Translations under genes and position numbers: made by a program
Shown here: in pieces, positions 25,990 through 35,560 of the stretch
Layout: each line of letters starts with the position of its first letter
How positions within the stretch are numbered: the stretch's first letter is position 1
The notes under the pieces: model-generated
Told to the model about the DNA's origin: nothing
The model's database searches: none
Seen by the model: only the letters and a program-made list of their open reading frames with translations
Origin: Ardenticatenales bacterium
GTDB taxonomy: Bacteria > Chloroflexota > Anaerolineae > Ardenticatenales > Ardenticatenaceae
Direction of reading: 5' to 3'
Length of the DNA: 64,000 nt
Assembly: GCA_020634795.1 (NCBI GenBank)
Contig: JACKAZ010000004.1
Coordinates: 62,001 to 126,000, forward strand

Positions 25990-26382
25990 TTACCCTTGGT
26001 CGCTAATTTCCAACAACTCTTCTATCGTAGCGCAGAGCCGGTCAATTACGCTCGCAGGCTCCCGTACGGTCTCCTCGCTGGTGAAACGAATAACTGTCAG
26101 ACCTAGCGATTCCAAACGTCTTTCCCGCTGCTCATCGTACACGCTTTGACGGGGATTGTCATGCGTTCTCCCATCAACCTCTACCACTAACCACAAATCA
26201 GGCGCGAAAAAGTCTACGATGTAATGTCCAATAGGGCGTTGTCGCTGAAAGGCGACCCCAAGAACCTGCTTCTTACGGATACGTTGCCACAAAACAACTT
26301 CGGCAAACGTCATCTGTTTCCGCAATTGTCGAGCACGTTGAACAACTCTCTGATCGTACATAAAGACTCTGCGCTTTGTCAT
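25990..26382 (-). CDS. DUF559 (Vsr-like endonuclease fold) protein
   Basis: A 130-aa member of DUF559, a very-short-patch-repair endonuclease-like fold. RKQMTFAEVVLWQRIR (21-36), FQRQRPIGHYIVDFFAP (45-61) and LVVEVDGRTH (65-74) carry the conserved Glu28, Asp57, Glu68 and Asp70. These make a plausible PD-(D/E)xK-type site. ATG 26382 is used; Met8 is an alternative start. The gene travels with palindromic repeats on its 3' side. The cellular role of the family is not settled. Confidence 0.85.
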   Translation of the reverse strand: MTKRRVFMYDQRVVQRARQLRKQMTFAEVVLWQRIRKKQVLGVAFQRQRPIGHYIVDFFAPDLWLVVEVDGRTHDNPRQSVYDEQRERRLESLGLTVIRFTSEETVREPASVIDRLCATIEELLEISDQG

Positions 26383-26772
26383 GTCACTTCGCCTTCACCC
26401 CAACTGTTTGCAATACAAAGAGGCCAAGACAATGTAGACCCCCACCTCTCAAGTCTCTGCCTGTTGTGACAGTGGGTTGCGTATCCAATCGTACGGAGCG
26501 AAGGAGCCCATCCCGACAAATCATCATTGTTGATTGGGTTACCACCGCTCCTCGCAGGGCGACAAACGCTTCTGACATCTGCAACGACCCATTCTGTCCA
26601 GCCTCGCACAGTGAGGGCAAGATTATGGTTCAATCGAGCGACTGCCGGGCTGGTACAGCAATGAACGAGGCGACCCGTTGGATTTGGCAACGGCGGTGTC
26701 CGAGCTGCCTACCACTCGACTCCCCAGTCGAATGTTTGAACGCTTACACGGCGGCTGCTATGATGAAGCGTT
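26383..26772. other. Intergenic, no gene recognised
   Basis: 390 bases between the DUF559 gene and the glycan cluster. No repeat or gene is recognised. The promoter for the cluster should be here, but no clear hexamer pair is seen. Confidence 0.5.
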
Positions 26773-29250
26773 ATGAATTCTGATTCCCGCCCCGCCGCTT
26801 TGCTCTGGCTCCTTCTGATGCTTGGGATGGGCGTGGCGGCCCTCCTTCTCTTTCGCGGCCTGCCCCTCACCCCCCAACTGGACTTTTCGCGCCTTGCCGA
26901 GACTGACACAACGGTCGAAATCGCCGCAGGGCGCCGTGTCGAACAGAGCTTTCTGCCGCTGAGCAACGGGCTGACGGCGCTGGTGGTGAACGTGGCACGC
27001 GCGGCACCGCCGGGCAACACGCTGACCCTCACATTGCTGGATGGCGCGGGCGCAACCGTGGCGCGCCAACGCTTTGACGCGGTGCCGCAAGGCGACTTGG
27101 CGCTGGACTTTCCCACGCAGCCCGACTCGGCCAATCAGGGCTATCGGCTGCGGATCGAAAGCACGGGGGGGGCCGCGCAACTGGCCGCGTTAAGCACCGA
27201 CCGGACCGCGGGTCATCTGCGCCTCAACGACGATGTGCAGCGCGGCGACTTGGCGTTGGCATGGTACAGCCAAGCCACGGCGCAGCATCTGCTCGGTCAT
27301 GCGGCCACGGTGGCGCAACGCTTTGTGTGGCCGCTCTTGTTGTCGGCACTGCTCTGGTGGCTGCCGGGTTGGCTGATCGTGGCGTGGCTGCGACGGGGCG
27401 AACCGGCTCAGGACCCGTGGAGCTTGGCCATGCTCGCCACGAGCAGCGGGCTGCTCAGCGCGGCGCTGCTGGTGCTGCTGCCGCTCTGGACGACGCAGGT
27501 CGGGCTGCGGCTGGGGCCGTGGGCGTTCTGGCTGATCGTGGGGGTCTCGCTGATCGGCCTGCTGTTGGCCCAAGTGCGCCGTTGGCCGCTGCGGCCGACC
27601 ATCCGTCCCGATGGACTGTCGTTGCTCTACCTGTTCGTCGTGTTGATGTTGGTTATCAGTCGCTTGGCGCCACTGGACGGACTGGCGGGCGCGATGTGGG
27701 GGGATGGGGTGCACCACTCGTTGATCGTCGATCTGGTGATGCGGGACGGGGGCGTCCCGAGCGATTATGCTCCACTCGTGCCGCTGACCAGCTTCAGCTA
27801 CCACGTTGGCTTTCACTTGCTCTGTGCGTGGCTGGGATGGGCTGTGCCGCCGGGCGGCGCGCCGCTCGATCCGACCACGGCCACGCTGCTCGGCGCACAA
27901 TGGCTCAATATTTGGGCCGTTTTGGCGGTGGGGCTGTTGGCCGAAGCGCTCTGCCAGCAGACGGGCCGCGCTTCGTGGGGCCGCCGCGCCAACCTGCTCG
28001 CGGTGCTGGTGGCGGGGCTGCTGCTGTCGATGCCCGGCTTCTACGCCAACTGGGGTCGCTTCACACAGTTGGCGGGCCAACTCTTCTTCCCCGCCGCCGT
28101 AGCTTGGCTGTTGTGGCTGCGGGCCGATCGTCCGCGCCGCTGGCTGCCGCTCGTTCTGATCTTGGCTGCGCTCGCCATCGCCCACTACCGCGTGGTGATG
28201 ATGTGGGCCGTGGCGCTGCCGCCGCTGCTGTTCCTGCTGCGGCGCGGACCGTGGCGGGGGCAACGGCTACGGCTGATTGGGCAAGGGCTGGTGGCGGCGC
28301 TGGCCGTCGCAATTCTGGTTGCGCCGTGGTTCGTTTCGGTGGCGCTGGGCCAGTTGGATGAACAGATGGCCACAATGTTGAACAACAGTGCGGCCCCCAA
28401 CGCGGTGCTGAAGGCGTACAACAGTCCCCCGCTGCCGTGGCAATTCTATCCCCGCTGGCTGTTGGCGCTGGCCGCGAGCAGCGCCCTATGGCTGATCGTC
28501 AAACGGCAGCGTGCGGGCGGGCTGATGGTGGCGCTGGTGGCGCTGTGGTATCTCCTCAGCAACCCCTACACGCTCTTGCGGCTGCCCGGCACCGGCATCG
28601 TCAACAATTTCATGATCGACATCGCGCTCTACATCCCGCTGGCCGTGCTGATCGGGGTTGCGGGGGCTGGCCTTTGGCAACAGAGCCGTACCGCCCTGCC
28701 GAGTGGGCCGCCCGCCCTGGCGGGCGCGCTGCTGATCGGGGCTTTGGCGTTGGGGGGGCTGGGCCGCCAAACGGTGCAAATCGCGCCGCAGATCTATGGG
28801 ATGCAGACGCGGCCCGACGTTGAGGCGGCCCGTTGGATCGCCACGAATTTGCCACGGGATGCCATGATTCATATCAACGGCTTCCCCGCGTTTGGCGGCG
28901 GGGTGGTCGTGGGGTCGGACGGCGGTTGGTGGCTTTGGCAGAGCGCCGAACGGGCGACGACCGTGCCGCCGATCGTCTACGACAAAGAGCGCGGCCCCAC
29001 GCCGACCTACACCGCGGAGGTCAACGCGCGCCACGCCGCCCTGCGTGAGGCGGCGCAACAATCACCACAAGCGCTGGCCGATGCCTTGCAAGGCGATGGG
29101 ATCGACTACCTCTACATCGGCGCGATGCAAGGGCGGGTCGGGCTGCCGGGCGACGAGGTCGCGCTGGACGGCCAGGCGCTGCTGGACAGCGGGGCCTTCG
29201 CCCTGCGCTACGACAACGATTTCGCGCAATTGTTCGAGGTGGTGCGGTGA
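26773..29250 (+). CDS. Large membrane protein, probable GT-C type glycosyltransferase
   Basis: An 825-aa polytopic protein. An N-terminal helix (about 8-28) is followed by a ~130-residue external beta domain, a hydrophobic block of more than ten helices (about 180-690) and a C-terminal soluble domain. The loop MWGDGVHHSLIVD (308-320), after the first helices of the main block, resembles the acidic catalytic loop of GT-C enzymes that use lipid-linked sugars. It heads a run of overlapping glycosyltransferase genes, with GTGA overlap to the next. The donor and acceptor are unknown. Confidence 0.7.
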   Translation: MNSDSRPAALLWLLLMLGMGVAALLLFRGLPLTPQLDFSRLAETDTTVEIAAGRRVEQSFLPLSNGLTALVVNVARAAPPGNTLTLTLLDGAGATVARQRFDAVPQGDLALDFPTQPDSANQGYRLRIESTGGAAQLAALSTDRTAGHLRLNDDVQRGDLALAWYSQATAQHLLGHAATVAQRFVWPLLLSALLWWLPGWLIVAWLRRGEPAQDPWSLAMLATSSGLLSAALLVLLPLWTTQVGLRLGPWAFWLIVGVSLIGLLLAQVRRWPLRPTIRPDGLSLLYLFVVLMLVISRLAPLDGLAGAMWGDGVHHSLIVDLVMRDGGVPSDYAPLVPLTSFSYHVGFHLLCAWLGWAVPPGGAPLDPTTATLLGAQWLNIWAVLAVGLLAEALCQQTGRASWGRRANLLAVLVAGLLLSMPGFYANWGRFTQLAGQLFFPAAVAWLLWLRADRPRRWLPLVLILAALAIAHYRVVMMWAVALPPLLFLLRRGPWRGQRLRLIGQGLVAALAVAILVAPWFVSVALGQLDEQMATMLNNSAAPNAVLKAYNSPPLPWQFYPRWLLALAASSALWLIVKRQRAGGLMVALVALWYLLSNPYTLLRLPGTGIVNNFMIDIALYIPLAVLIGVAGAGLWQQSRTALPSGPPALAGALLIGALALGGLGRQTVQIAPQIYGMQTRPDVEAARWIATNLPRDAMIHINGFPAFGGGVVVGSDGGWWLWQSAERATTVPPIVYDKERGPTPTYTAEVNARHAALREAAQQSPQALADALQGDGIDYLYIGAMQGRVGLPGDEVALDGQALLDSGAFALRYDNDFAQLFEVVR

Positions 29251-30374
29251 AGGCTGCCAAGGAGCAACGCACCCTGTTGCTGATCACCCCCTTCGACCTT
29301 TGGCCCCTTTGGCAAGGGACGGTGGTCCGCACCTTTCATCTGATCACGCATTTCGCCGCGCACCACACCCTCTGGCTCGGTGCCCGTCGGGGCAAAGGGG
29401 CGCTCCCCGTTGACTACCCCGTGCCGGAACGCAGAATCTTGCTGAATCACCCGCAGCGCTTCGCGCAACTGTTTCATCCCCGTTTTTTTCTGCGATTGCT
29501 GCGGCTGGCGCGACAGGAGAGGATCGACACCCTCATCGTCAGCCAAATCACGGGCGGCATCCATGGGCTGTTGCTACACTGGCTGACGGGCGCCCGCCTC
29601 ATCTTCGATAACCACAATGTTGAGTACCTCCGTTTCCGGCGGATGGGGTCGAAGACTTGGCCCGCAGTTTGGCTGCTGGAAGGGCTGCTCTGTCGGGAAG
29701 CGGCCGAAATTTACGTCGTCTCTGAGGTGGATCGCGATTGGCTGGCGCGGCACTTCCGGCTGCCGGTGGAACGCTTTCGCCTGTTGCCGAACGGGGCCGA
29801 CATTCAGGCGATGCAAGCCCTTCCTGTGGCGCGCGAAGGGGTGAGGAAGGGGTTGGGCTTGCCGACGGATCGACCGCTTGCGCTCTTCTTTGGTGCTCGC
29901 AGCCATCGCCCCAACGCGCAAGCGGTGCGTATCATCTTGGATGAGATCGCGCCGCGGTTGGCGGAGATTGCGCCGGATGTCGCGATCGTGATCGCGGGAC
30001 GGCCCGACGATGGCGAGCGGTTGTCGGTCGGCCAGCTCGGTAACGTCTACATCACCGGCTTTGTGGAGGAGATCGGAGCGCTGATCAAAAGCTGCGATCT
30101 CTCGATTGTGCCGCTGGTCTCGGGCAGTGGCACACGGTTGAAGATCCTTGAGAGTGTGGCCAGCGGCGTGCCGGTCGTGAGTACCTCGATCGGCGCGGAA
30201 GGGTTGGACCAGGAGCTGTTGGGCGACATGCTGCTGGTGGTCGATGGGTGGGAGCCCTTCGTGCGGGCAGTGGCCGCTCGGGCGGCAGGGCGCGAGGGTC
30301 GTGCGCTTTCGCAGGCCGCTATCGACCGATACGATTGGGCGCGAATCTTTGAGGGCGTGGAGTTGCCCGGATGA
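29247..30374 (+). CDS. Glycosyltransferase, GT4-like (GT-B fold)
   Basis: A 375-aa GT-B enzyme that starts at GTG overlapping the previous stop by 4 bases. The N-terminal domain has LIFDNHNVEYLRFRRMGS, typical of family 4 acceptor domains. The C-terminal domain carries GSGTRLKILESVASGVPVVS with the E-x7-type donor-binding region, followed by EGLDQELLGD. It should use a nucleotide sugar at the cytoplasmic membrane face. Its stop overlaps the next gene by ATGA, indicating translational coupling. Confidence 0.9.
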   Translation: MKAAKEQRTLLLITPFDLWPLWQGTVVRTFHLITHFAAHHTLWLGARRGKGALPVDYPVPERRILLNHPQRFAQLFHPRFFLRLLRLARQERIDTLIVSQITGGIHGLLLHWLTGARLIFDNHNVEYLRFRRMGSKTWPAVWLLEGLLCREAAEIYVVSEVDRDWLARHFRLPVERFRLLPNGADIQAMQALPVAREGVRKGLGLPTDRPLALFFGARSHRPNAQAVRIILDEIAPRLAEIAPDVAIVIAGRPDDGERLSVGQLGNVYITGFVEEIGALIKSCDLSIVPLVSGSGTRLKILESVASGVPVVSTSIGAEGLDQELLGDMLLVVDGWEPFVRAVAARAAGREGRALSQAAIDRYDWARIFEGVELPG

Positions 30375-31261
30375 GTGGTGCGCGCCAGCCCGCAGCCGTT
30401 CCCCAGGTCGCAGCGATCATGTTGACTTGGAACCACTGGCCCGCCACGGAACGGGTGCTGCAGGATTTGACAGCGCAGGATTACGGTGCGCTGACGATCA
30501 TTGTTGTTGACAACGGCTCGACCGACGGAACCCCCGCGCGGATCGCCGCGCAATTCCCGCGCGTCACATTGCTCGTCAACGAAACGAATCGCGGTTTTGC
30601 CGCGGCGGCCAACCAAGGGGCCGCCGTTGCCACCGACAGCGCTTATCTTTGGTTTTTGAACAATGATCTGCGCGTCGATACCGATGTCCTCACGCGCCTG
30701 ATCGGCGTGCTGGACCGTGCCCCCGATGTGGCGGCGCTCTCACCCGTAATCATTGATCGGGGACGGCCCCCACATGCCGAATCGGGGGGCTTCGCCCATC
30801 CGCTCACCTTGGAATGTCAACGCTTGCCCGCTGAGCGGGGGGCAGAGTCGCCAATTGCCGTTGATTACCTTTTTGGGACAGCGCTCTTGGTTCGCGCCGA
30901 GGCCTTCCGAGCCGCGGGGGGTTTCGACGACTCGTTTTTCTTCTACTACGAAGATATGGATCTCTCCCGTCGGCTGCGGCAGCTTGGCCACCGGCTGTGG
31001 GTCGTGCCGTCGGTCCGTCTAAGCCACGAGGGGGGCGGCAGTACGGTCGATCAGCTCCAGATGCGCTACTATTTGAAGTCGCGGGCCAGTGTTCACTTCT
31101 TTCGCAAACATGCCGGAAGGCGCTGGCCCCTCATCGTCCTCACGCGGGCGGCGAGTGCCCTGTTGACCACCGGGCGACTGCTGCGCCGTGGCCGCGTGCG
31201 CGCGATGGAGGCGCATTGGAAAGGGCTGTGGGACGGGCTGCGACGTCCTATTAACGAGTAG
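30371..31261 (+). CDS. Glycosyltransferase family 2, rhamnosyltransferase-like
   Basis: A 296-aa GT-A enzyme of family 2. MLTWNHWPATERVLQDL starts the fold. IIVVDNGSTDGTPA is the nucleotide-binding strand, and LWFLNNDLRVDTDVL holds the DxD-type region (here NND). FFFYYEDMDLSRRLRQLG carries the catalytic ED motif. The layout matches the WbbL-like rhamnosyltransferase group. It is coupled to the GT4 gene before it (4-base overlap) and is followed after 12 bases by a methyltransferase. Confidence 0.92.
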   Translation: MSGARQPAAVPQVAAIMLTWNHWPATERVLQDLTAQDYGALTIIVVDNGSTDGTPARIAAQFPRVTLLVNETNRGFAAAANQGAAVATDSAYLWFLNNDLRVDTDVLTRLIGVLDRAPDVAALSPVIIDRGRPPHAESGGFAHPLTLECQRLPAERGAESPIAVDYLFGTALLVRAEAFRAAGGFDDSFFFYYEDMDLSRRLRQLGHRLWVVPSVRLSHEGGGSTVDQLQMRYYLKSRASVHFFRKHAGRRWPLIVLTRAASALLTTGRLLRRGRVRAMEAHWKGLWDGLRRPINE

Positions 31262-31273
31262 GGTAGACCATCT

Positions 31274-32203
31274 GTGGAAACCATAAATTGTCCTCTGTGC
31301 GGGAGCGATCAGCGTCACCTTGTGATAGAAGGCCCTGATCTGCTTCATCCCTCGACGGAATGTTTCCGGATGGTGCAGTGTGTCGGCTGTGGGCATTACT
31401 ACCAGAACCCAAGACCGACGCGCGAGAAGATTGGCCGCTACTACCCGGAGAGTTATATGCCCTTTGAGCTTGCAATTGAGGATGAACCCCATTGGTGGCG
31501 GCGCTTTAGCCGGGGCTACGGCAGGGATCGTCGCTGCGCGGCGGTTCACGAGGCGGCGGGCGGCAGGGCGGGGCGCGTTTTGGATATTGGAAGTGCCACT
31601 GGCATTTTTTTGGACGGAATGCGGCGGCTTGGCTGGGATACGGTGGGGGTAGAGCCAAGTCAGTTCGCGGCTGATTATGCTCGCTCTCGATTTGGCCTCG
31701 ATATCTATGACTGCGTTTTTGAAGCTGTACAATTGCCTCCCAACTCCTTTGATCTCATTACCCTATGGGATGTTCTTGAACATCTCCACGATCCGTTGGA
31801 GGCCCTTGCAAAGGTAGCGTTTCTGCTTCGAGCCGATGGGCTGTTGGTCATCAACATTCCGAACCCTAATAGCGTCGAGGCAAAATGCTTTAAGCGTTAC
31901 TGGTTGGGTTGGGATTTGCCGCGCCATCTCAATCTCTGGACACCGGAGAGCCTTCGCCATACGGCAACTCAGTCAGGCTTCACGCCTTTAAAGATCGAAT
32001 CATTTACATCCGGCTACACGGTTCTGCTGATGTGCATGGAGGCCTGGCTCAATGCGCGGGGCGCCAATGGACGACGTTTTCGGCAAGTGGCCTCTCTATG
32101 GCCTTTTCGTCTGGTGGCCAAGTTGTACTATCACGGCCCCGCCAAATGGTTCAACCTGAGTTCAATCATGACGCTTTATGCACGAAGGCAGAGGAATATC
32201 TGA
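31274..32203 (+). CDS. SAM-dependent methyltransferase with N-terminal zinc-ribbon
   Basis: A 309-aa protein starting at GTG 31274. The N-terminus has a four-cysteine ribbon (CPLC at 6-9 and CVGC at about 36-39), then the class I methyltransferase core with VLDIGSATGIFLDGMRRLGW, YDCVFEAVQLP, and FDLITLWDVLEHLHDPLEAL. This architecture is common in C- or O-methyltransferases of surface sugar clusters. A modified sugar or terminal methyl cap is likely, but the substrate is not predictable. Its TGA overlaps the next ATG by one base. Confidence 0.88.
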   Translation: METINCPLCGSDQRHLVIEGPDLLHPSTECFRMVQCVGCGHYYQNPRPTREKIGRYYPESYMPFELAIEDEPHWWRRFSRGYGRDRRCAAVHEAAGGRAGRVLDIGSATGIFLDGMRRLGWDTVGVEPSQFAADYARSRFGLDIYDCVFEAVQLPPNSFDLITLWDVLEHLHDPLEALAKVAFLLRADGLLVINIPNPNSVEAKCFKRYWLGWDLPRHLNLWTPESLRHTATQSGFTPLKIESFTSGYTVLLMCMEAWLNARGANGRRFRQVASLWPFRLVAKLYYHGPAKWFNLSSIMTLYARRQRNI

Positions 32204-32952
32204 TGGATGACAATCATCCCACGATCAATTTTGAGATTCGCCTGCCGGAGAGCTTAGAGCCGCGTGCTTCTTACGATGCCATTTACAATCAACGGGCCAT
32301 TCAGCAACTTGACTCTTTTTATCTTTGGCTCCTGCGCCAGCTTTCGCCCGTTTCCGGAATGCGTCTGCTTGATGTGGCGAGCGGTGCGGGCCGTCTGGGC
32401 CACTTTGCCCAGCAGCGGTATGGCGTACGAGTGATCGGCTCCGATCTCTCTGTTTGTGCCCTACGGATGGCGGCGGACAATCATCCCTCATCGCACTATA
32501 TCGCGGCCAATGGCGAGGCATTGCCTTTTTGTCGTGGCGCTTTCGACTATGTGACTTGTATCGGCAGCTTAGAACATTTTGCCGACATGGCGAGCGGAAT
32601 AAAAGAAATAGGACGAGTTGTCAAGAAGAGCGGGATCATCTGTCTGCTATTGCCCAATACCTATAGTTTGATGCACAACGTGTACAAAGCGTATAAAGAG
32701 GGGACGAGTGTGGTAGACCAGCAACCTTTGCAACGATACGCGGCGCGTCTGGAATGGGCACAGCTACTACGTCGCAATGGGCTGACAGTCACCCGCGTTG
32801 TCAAGTACGAGCGTGAGCGCCCTTTGACCGTCCATGACGCCGCGTGGTATCTACGCCATCGCAAATCGTTGGCGAGGCTAATCGTTGCGCCCCTTGTGCC
32901 TTTCAATCTTGCCCATTCCTTCGTCTATTTTTGTCGTGTCAGCTCGTTATGA
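32203..32952 (+). CDS. Class I SAM-dependent methyltransferase
   Basis: A 249-aa protein starting at ATG 32203, which shares one base with the preceding stop. The SAM-binding motif I is RLLDVASGAGRLGHFAQQ, followed by VIGSDLSVCALRMA and FDYVTCIGSLEHFADM, the usual Methyltransf_11 pattern. C-terminal KYERERPLTVHDAAWYLRHR is probably substrate-binding. It is one of two different methyltransferases in the cluster and overlaps the next gene by 4 bases. Confidence 0.88.
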   Translation: MDDNHPTINFEIRLPESLEPRASYDAIYNQRAIQQLDSFYLWLLRQLSPVSGMRLLDVASGAGRLGHFAQQRYGVRVIGSDLSVCALRMAADNHPSSHYIAANGEALPFCRGAFDYVTCIGSLEHFADMASGIKEIGRVVKKSGIICLLLPNTYSLMHNVYKAYKEGTSVVDQQPLQRYAARLEWAQLLRRNGLTVTRVVKYERERPLTVHDAAWYLRHRKSLARLIVAPLVPFNLAHSFVYFCRVSSL

Positions 32953-33923
32953 AAGGATGGCGGACATGGCGGGTGAAGGACAGGCAGATGTGGCCGTGCC
33001 TTCGGTCTCGTCGCGCCAGACGCTTGACGGGACTGGTCATCGGCGCTTTGGTCGCCCTCTTCTTGATGCTTCAAGTCGTTCGTGATATTCAAATTGAAGA
33101 TGTCCGTTGGCATGACTGGATTGGCGAACTGGGCTGGTACGCTGCGGGGACGGTGGCGGGTGTCTTAGCAGTGGCTACGGCCATTATGTTGTGGGTATGG
33201 GCCGATATTATGCGTACGATTCATCCTGTCGCTCCTAAAATTACGATGCGACAGCATGGCATCATTTATCTGGCAACAGCGCTCGGTAAACGTCTCCCGG
33301 GCGCTTTTTGGCACGTCGCGAGTCGGGCGCTGTTGTACGAGCGACTGGGGACCCGCAAGCGTGTCGTGTTAGCAACGACCGGTATGGAAGTGCTGTTGAT
33401 GACAGGCAGCGGCGGACTGCTGATGCTTTTCCTCTTGCCGACTATTCTTTCTTATCTTTCTAGCCATCGGCCCATCGCGTTGCTTCTCATCGTGCTCTGC
33501 ATTGCCTCTGTTCTATCGCTCCATCCCCGCGTCAGCGGTCGGCTATCGATGAGCGATGTCCCTCTGCCCCCTATCCGCATTGGCCTATGGGTGGCGGCCC
33601 TGATGATCGTCTGGCTGTTGGGCGGATGGCTGCTGACTTTCCTAGTCCAACGCTTATACTCGATTCCGTGGTCGCTGCTCCCGCAGCTCACGGCTGTCTG
33701 GGTGGCAACCGCCTTGATTGGCACGCTCACGCTCATCCTCCCCGCTGGATTTGGCATCGCCGACCTTTCCCTCATCTACTTTTTGTCCTTCGCGATTCCT
33801 ACTGCTGAAGCAGCGTTTGTCGCGTTGGTCCTTCGCCTCTCTGCTTTGGCTTGGGATCTGCTCATGGCGGCTATATCGGGAGTAATCACCCTACTGACAG
33901 AGAGAAATCACCCGAATGGGTGA
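32949..33923 (+). CDS. UPF0104/LPG-synthase-like membrane protein
   Basis: A 324-aa membrane protein starting at ATG 32949 (ATGA overlap with the previous gene). After a basic N-terminus it has about eight transmembrane helices. The core segment IIYLATALGKRLPGAFW with following RALLYERLG, and later LPAGFGIADLSLIYFLSFA, match the flippase-like half of the lysylphosphatidylglycerol synthase/UPF0104 family. The soluble synthase domain is absent. Such proteins often accompany surface polysaccharide genes and may translocate lipid-linked products. Confidence 0.8.
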   Translation: MKGWRTWRVKDRQMWPCLRSRRARRLTGLVIGALVALFLMLQVVRDIQIEDVRWHDWIGELGWYAAGTVAGVLAVATAIMLWVWADIMRTIHPVAPKITMRQHGIIYLATALGKRLPGAFWHVASRALLYERLGTRKRVVLATTGMEVLLMTGSGGLLMLFLLPTILSYLSSHRPIALLLIVLCIASVLSLHPRVSGRLSMSDVPLPPIRIGLWVAALMIVWLLGGWLLTFLVQRLYSIPWSLLPQLTAVWVATALIGTLTLILPAGFGIADLSLIYFLSFAIPTAEAAFVALVLRLSALAWDLLMAAISGVITLLTERNHPNG

Positions 33924-33977
33924 TGGGGATTAGGGCTGGAATATGCTGTGGTAGGGGAAATTGATCTGAACGAGGGA

Positions 33978-34005
33978 TTGCGAAATGAACAGAATATCCT
34001 ATAAT
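33978..34005 (+). promoter_or_regulatory. Promoter of the four-repeat secreted protein gene
   Basis: TTGCGA at 33978-33983 and a consensus TATAAT at 34000-34005 with a 16-base spacer, about 120 bases before the start codon at 34125. Confidence 0.6.
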
Positions 34006-34124
34006 GAGCCTACTCGTCAGTTTGTCCCATCCTTGCATGAGGTTCACGTTGGCGCGGCAACTAAGCGACTCCCCTACTTCTGGGCAGTGATGCAGATCCA
34101 ATTCACGGAGGTTGAAAGTAACTC

Positions 34125-35465
34125 ATGAAACGTATTGTCCTTTTGGCGGCATTTGCCTTCTTGGTGCTGGCGGCCCTGTCCACCAGTGCCTCTGCACAAG
34201 GCTTGTCCTACACCGTCGGCATCCAAATCAAGAATCTGGACAGCGTGGCTGCTGAGAACGCGCAGATTGTCTACTATAACATGGATGGAAGTGTGGCCGG
34301 AACGTTGGATCTGCCCACAATTCCCGCCAACGGTAGCGTGACCTACGCCCAAGTTGAAGGGGTGGGGGATGGATTCAGCGGCTCGGCGGTGATCAACTCT
34401 GCCAATCAGCTTGCCGCTATTGTCAACGTTTGTGCCAATGGCATTTGTGGCATGGGGGCCAGCTACACCGCCTTCGATTCGGGCGACACCACTGCGGGCC
34501 TGCCCCTCATTATGCGCAATAACAGTGGCTATAGCACCCTTTTCAATGTGCAGAACGTGGGAAGTGGGGCGGCCAATGTGACCGTCACTTATAGCAATGG
34601 TACGACCGAAACAGCGGTGATTCAGCCGAACGCCGCGCATCGATTCGATCAGGCAACGAACACCAACTTAGGCAACGTTTTTGTCGGTTCCGCCACGGTA
34701 ACCAGTGATGTGCCGGTTGTGGCCACGGTTCTAGAACAGGGCGCGACCACCTTGTTTGGCTACGACGGTTTCCGCAGCGGTGATGCCTCAACCAATCCTG
34801 TGATGCCGCTTGTTAACGCGAATAACTCGGGTTATATCACGGGTATTCAAATCCAGAATAGAGGCACCGCAAGCACGACGGTTACGGTCAACTATACGCC
34901 CAGCTCAGCGGGGACGGCCTGCCAAGAAACGCAAACCATCGCTGGCAATGGCGCTTCGGCGACCTTCGCCCTCAACGCATTCTCTGGCACCTATTCGGGC
35001 GAAAACTGTGCTAACGGTGCCGCGTTCGTTGGGTCAGCCACCGTCACGGCGAATTCGAGTGGTCAACCGCTGGTTGCCATTGTGAACCAGCTCAATATCG
35101 CAGCGAACAAAGGGGCGGCTTACGGGGGGTTCAACCCAGCAAATGGTAGTTCGATCGTGGAACTTCCGTTGATCATGGACCGCAACAGCGGTTTCTGGAC
35201 CGGCTTCGCAATTACCAACGTGGGTACGCAAAACACCAACATCACTTGTACCTACGTCGGCAGCGCCCATGTTGACTCCCAAAACAATGTCCAGCCGGGC
35301 GGTTCCTTCACCGTGATTAACCTGAACGTGTTGGGTGCCGGTTATGTCGGTGCTGCAACCTGTACGGCCAGCGGTGGGGATGCAAAGATCGTGGGTATCG
35401 TTAACGAGCTTAAGACAGATGCGACGGGCGACACCTTCTTGGTCTACGAAGGTACCAATCGTTAG
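34125..35465 (+). CDS. Secreted four-repeat beta-domain protein
   Basis: A 446-aa exported protein with a clear signal peptide (cleavage probably after SASA, residue 24). The mature part has four related domains of about 100 residues, beginning near 28, 126, 227 and 347. Each opens with a block such as LPLIMRNNSGYSTLFNVQNV followed by an alternating strand pattern, then GSATVTS-like ends. The repeats look like immunoglobulin-type or CARDB-like surface modules. GGAGG precedes the ATG, and a strong promoter and terminator frame it, suggesting an abundant single-gene transcript. Confidence 0.8.
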   Translation: MKRIVLLAAFAFLVLAALSTSASAQGLSYTVGIQIKNLDSVAAENAQIVYYNMDGSVAGTLDLPTIPANGSVTYAQVEGVGDGFSGSAVINSANQLAAIVNVCANGICGMGASYTAFDSGDTTAGLPLIMRNNSGYSTLFNVQNVGSGAANVTVTYSNGTTETAVIQPNAAHRFDQATNTNLGNVFVGSATVTSDVPVVATVLEQGATTLFGYDGFRSGDASTNPVMPLVNANNSGYITGIQIQNRGTASTTVTVNYTPSSAGTACQETQTIAGNGASATFALNAFSGTYSGENCANGAAFVGSATVTANSSGQPLVAIVNQLNIAANKGAAYGGFNPANGSSIVELPLIMDRNSGFWTGFAITNVGTQNTNITCTYVGSAHVDSQNNVQPGGSFTVINLNVLGAGYVGAATCTASGGDAKIVGIVNELKTDATGDTFLVYEGTNR

Positions 35466-35483
35466 CCCTGTAGAAGAACAGTC

Positions 35484-35521
35484 AAAAATGCTCGGCGTGT
35501 TCACCACGCCGAGCATTTTTA
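35484..35521 (+). terminator. Intrinsic terminator after the four-repeat protein gene
   Basis: CTCGGCGTG (35491-35499) pairs with CACGCCGAG (35505-35513), extended by AAAAATG/CATTTTT, and ends in a T tract. Confidence 0.9.
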
Positions 35522-35560
35522 TATGATCGACTTTTCTCACCCACCATTACCTGGAAGATC

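Noticed and set aside
27190..28263. 357-codon minus-strand open frame inside the GT-C gene
   Set aside because: Gln/Arg/His/Pro-rich shadow of a polytopic membrane protein; no start context or motif.
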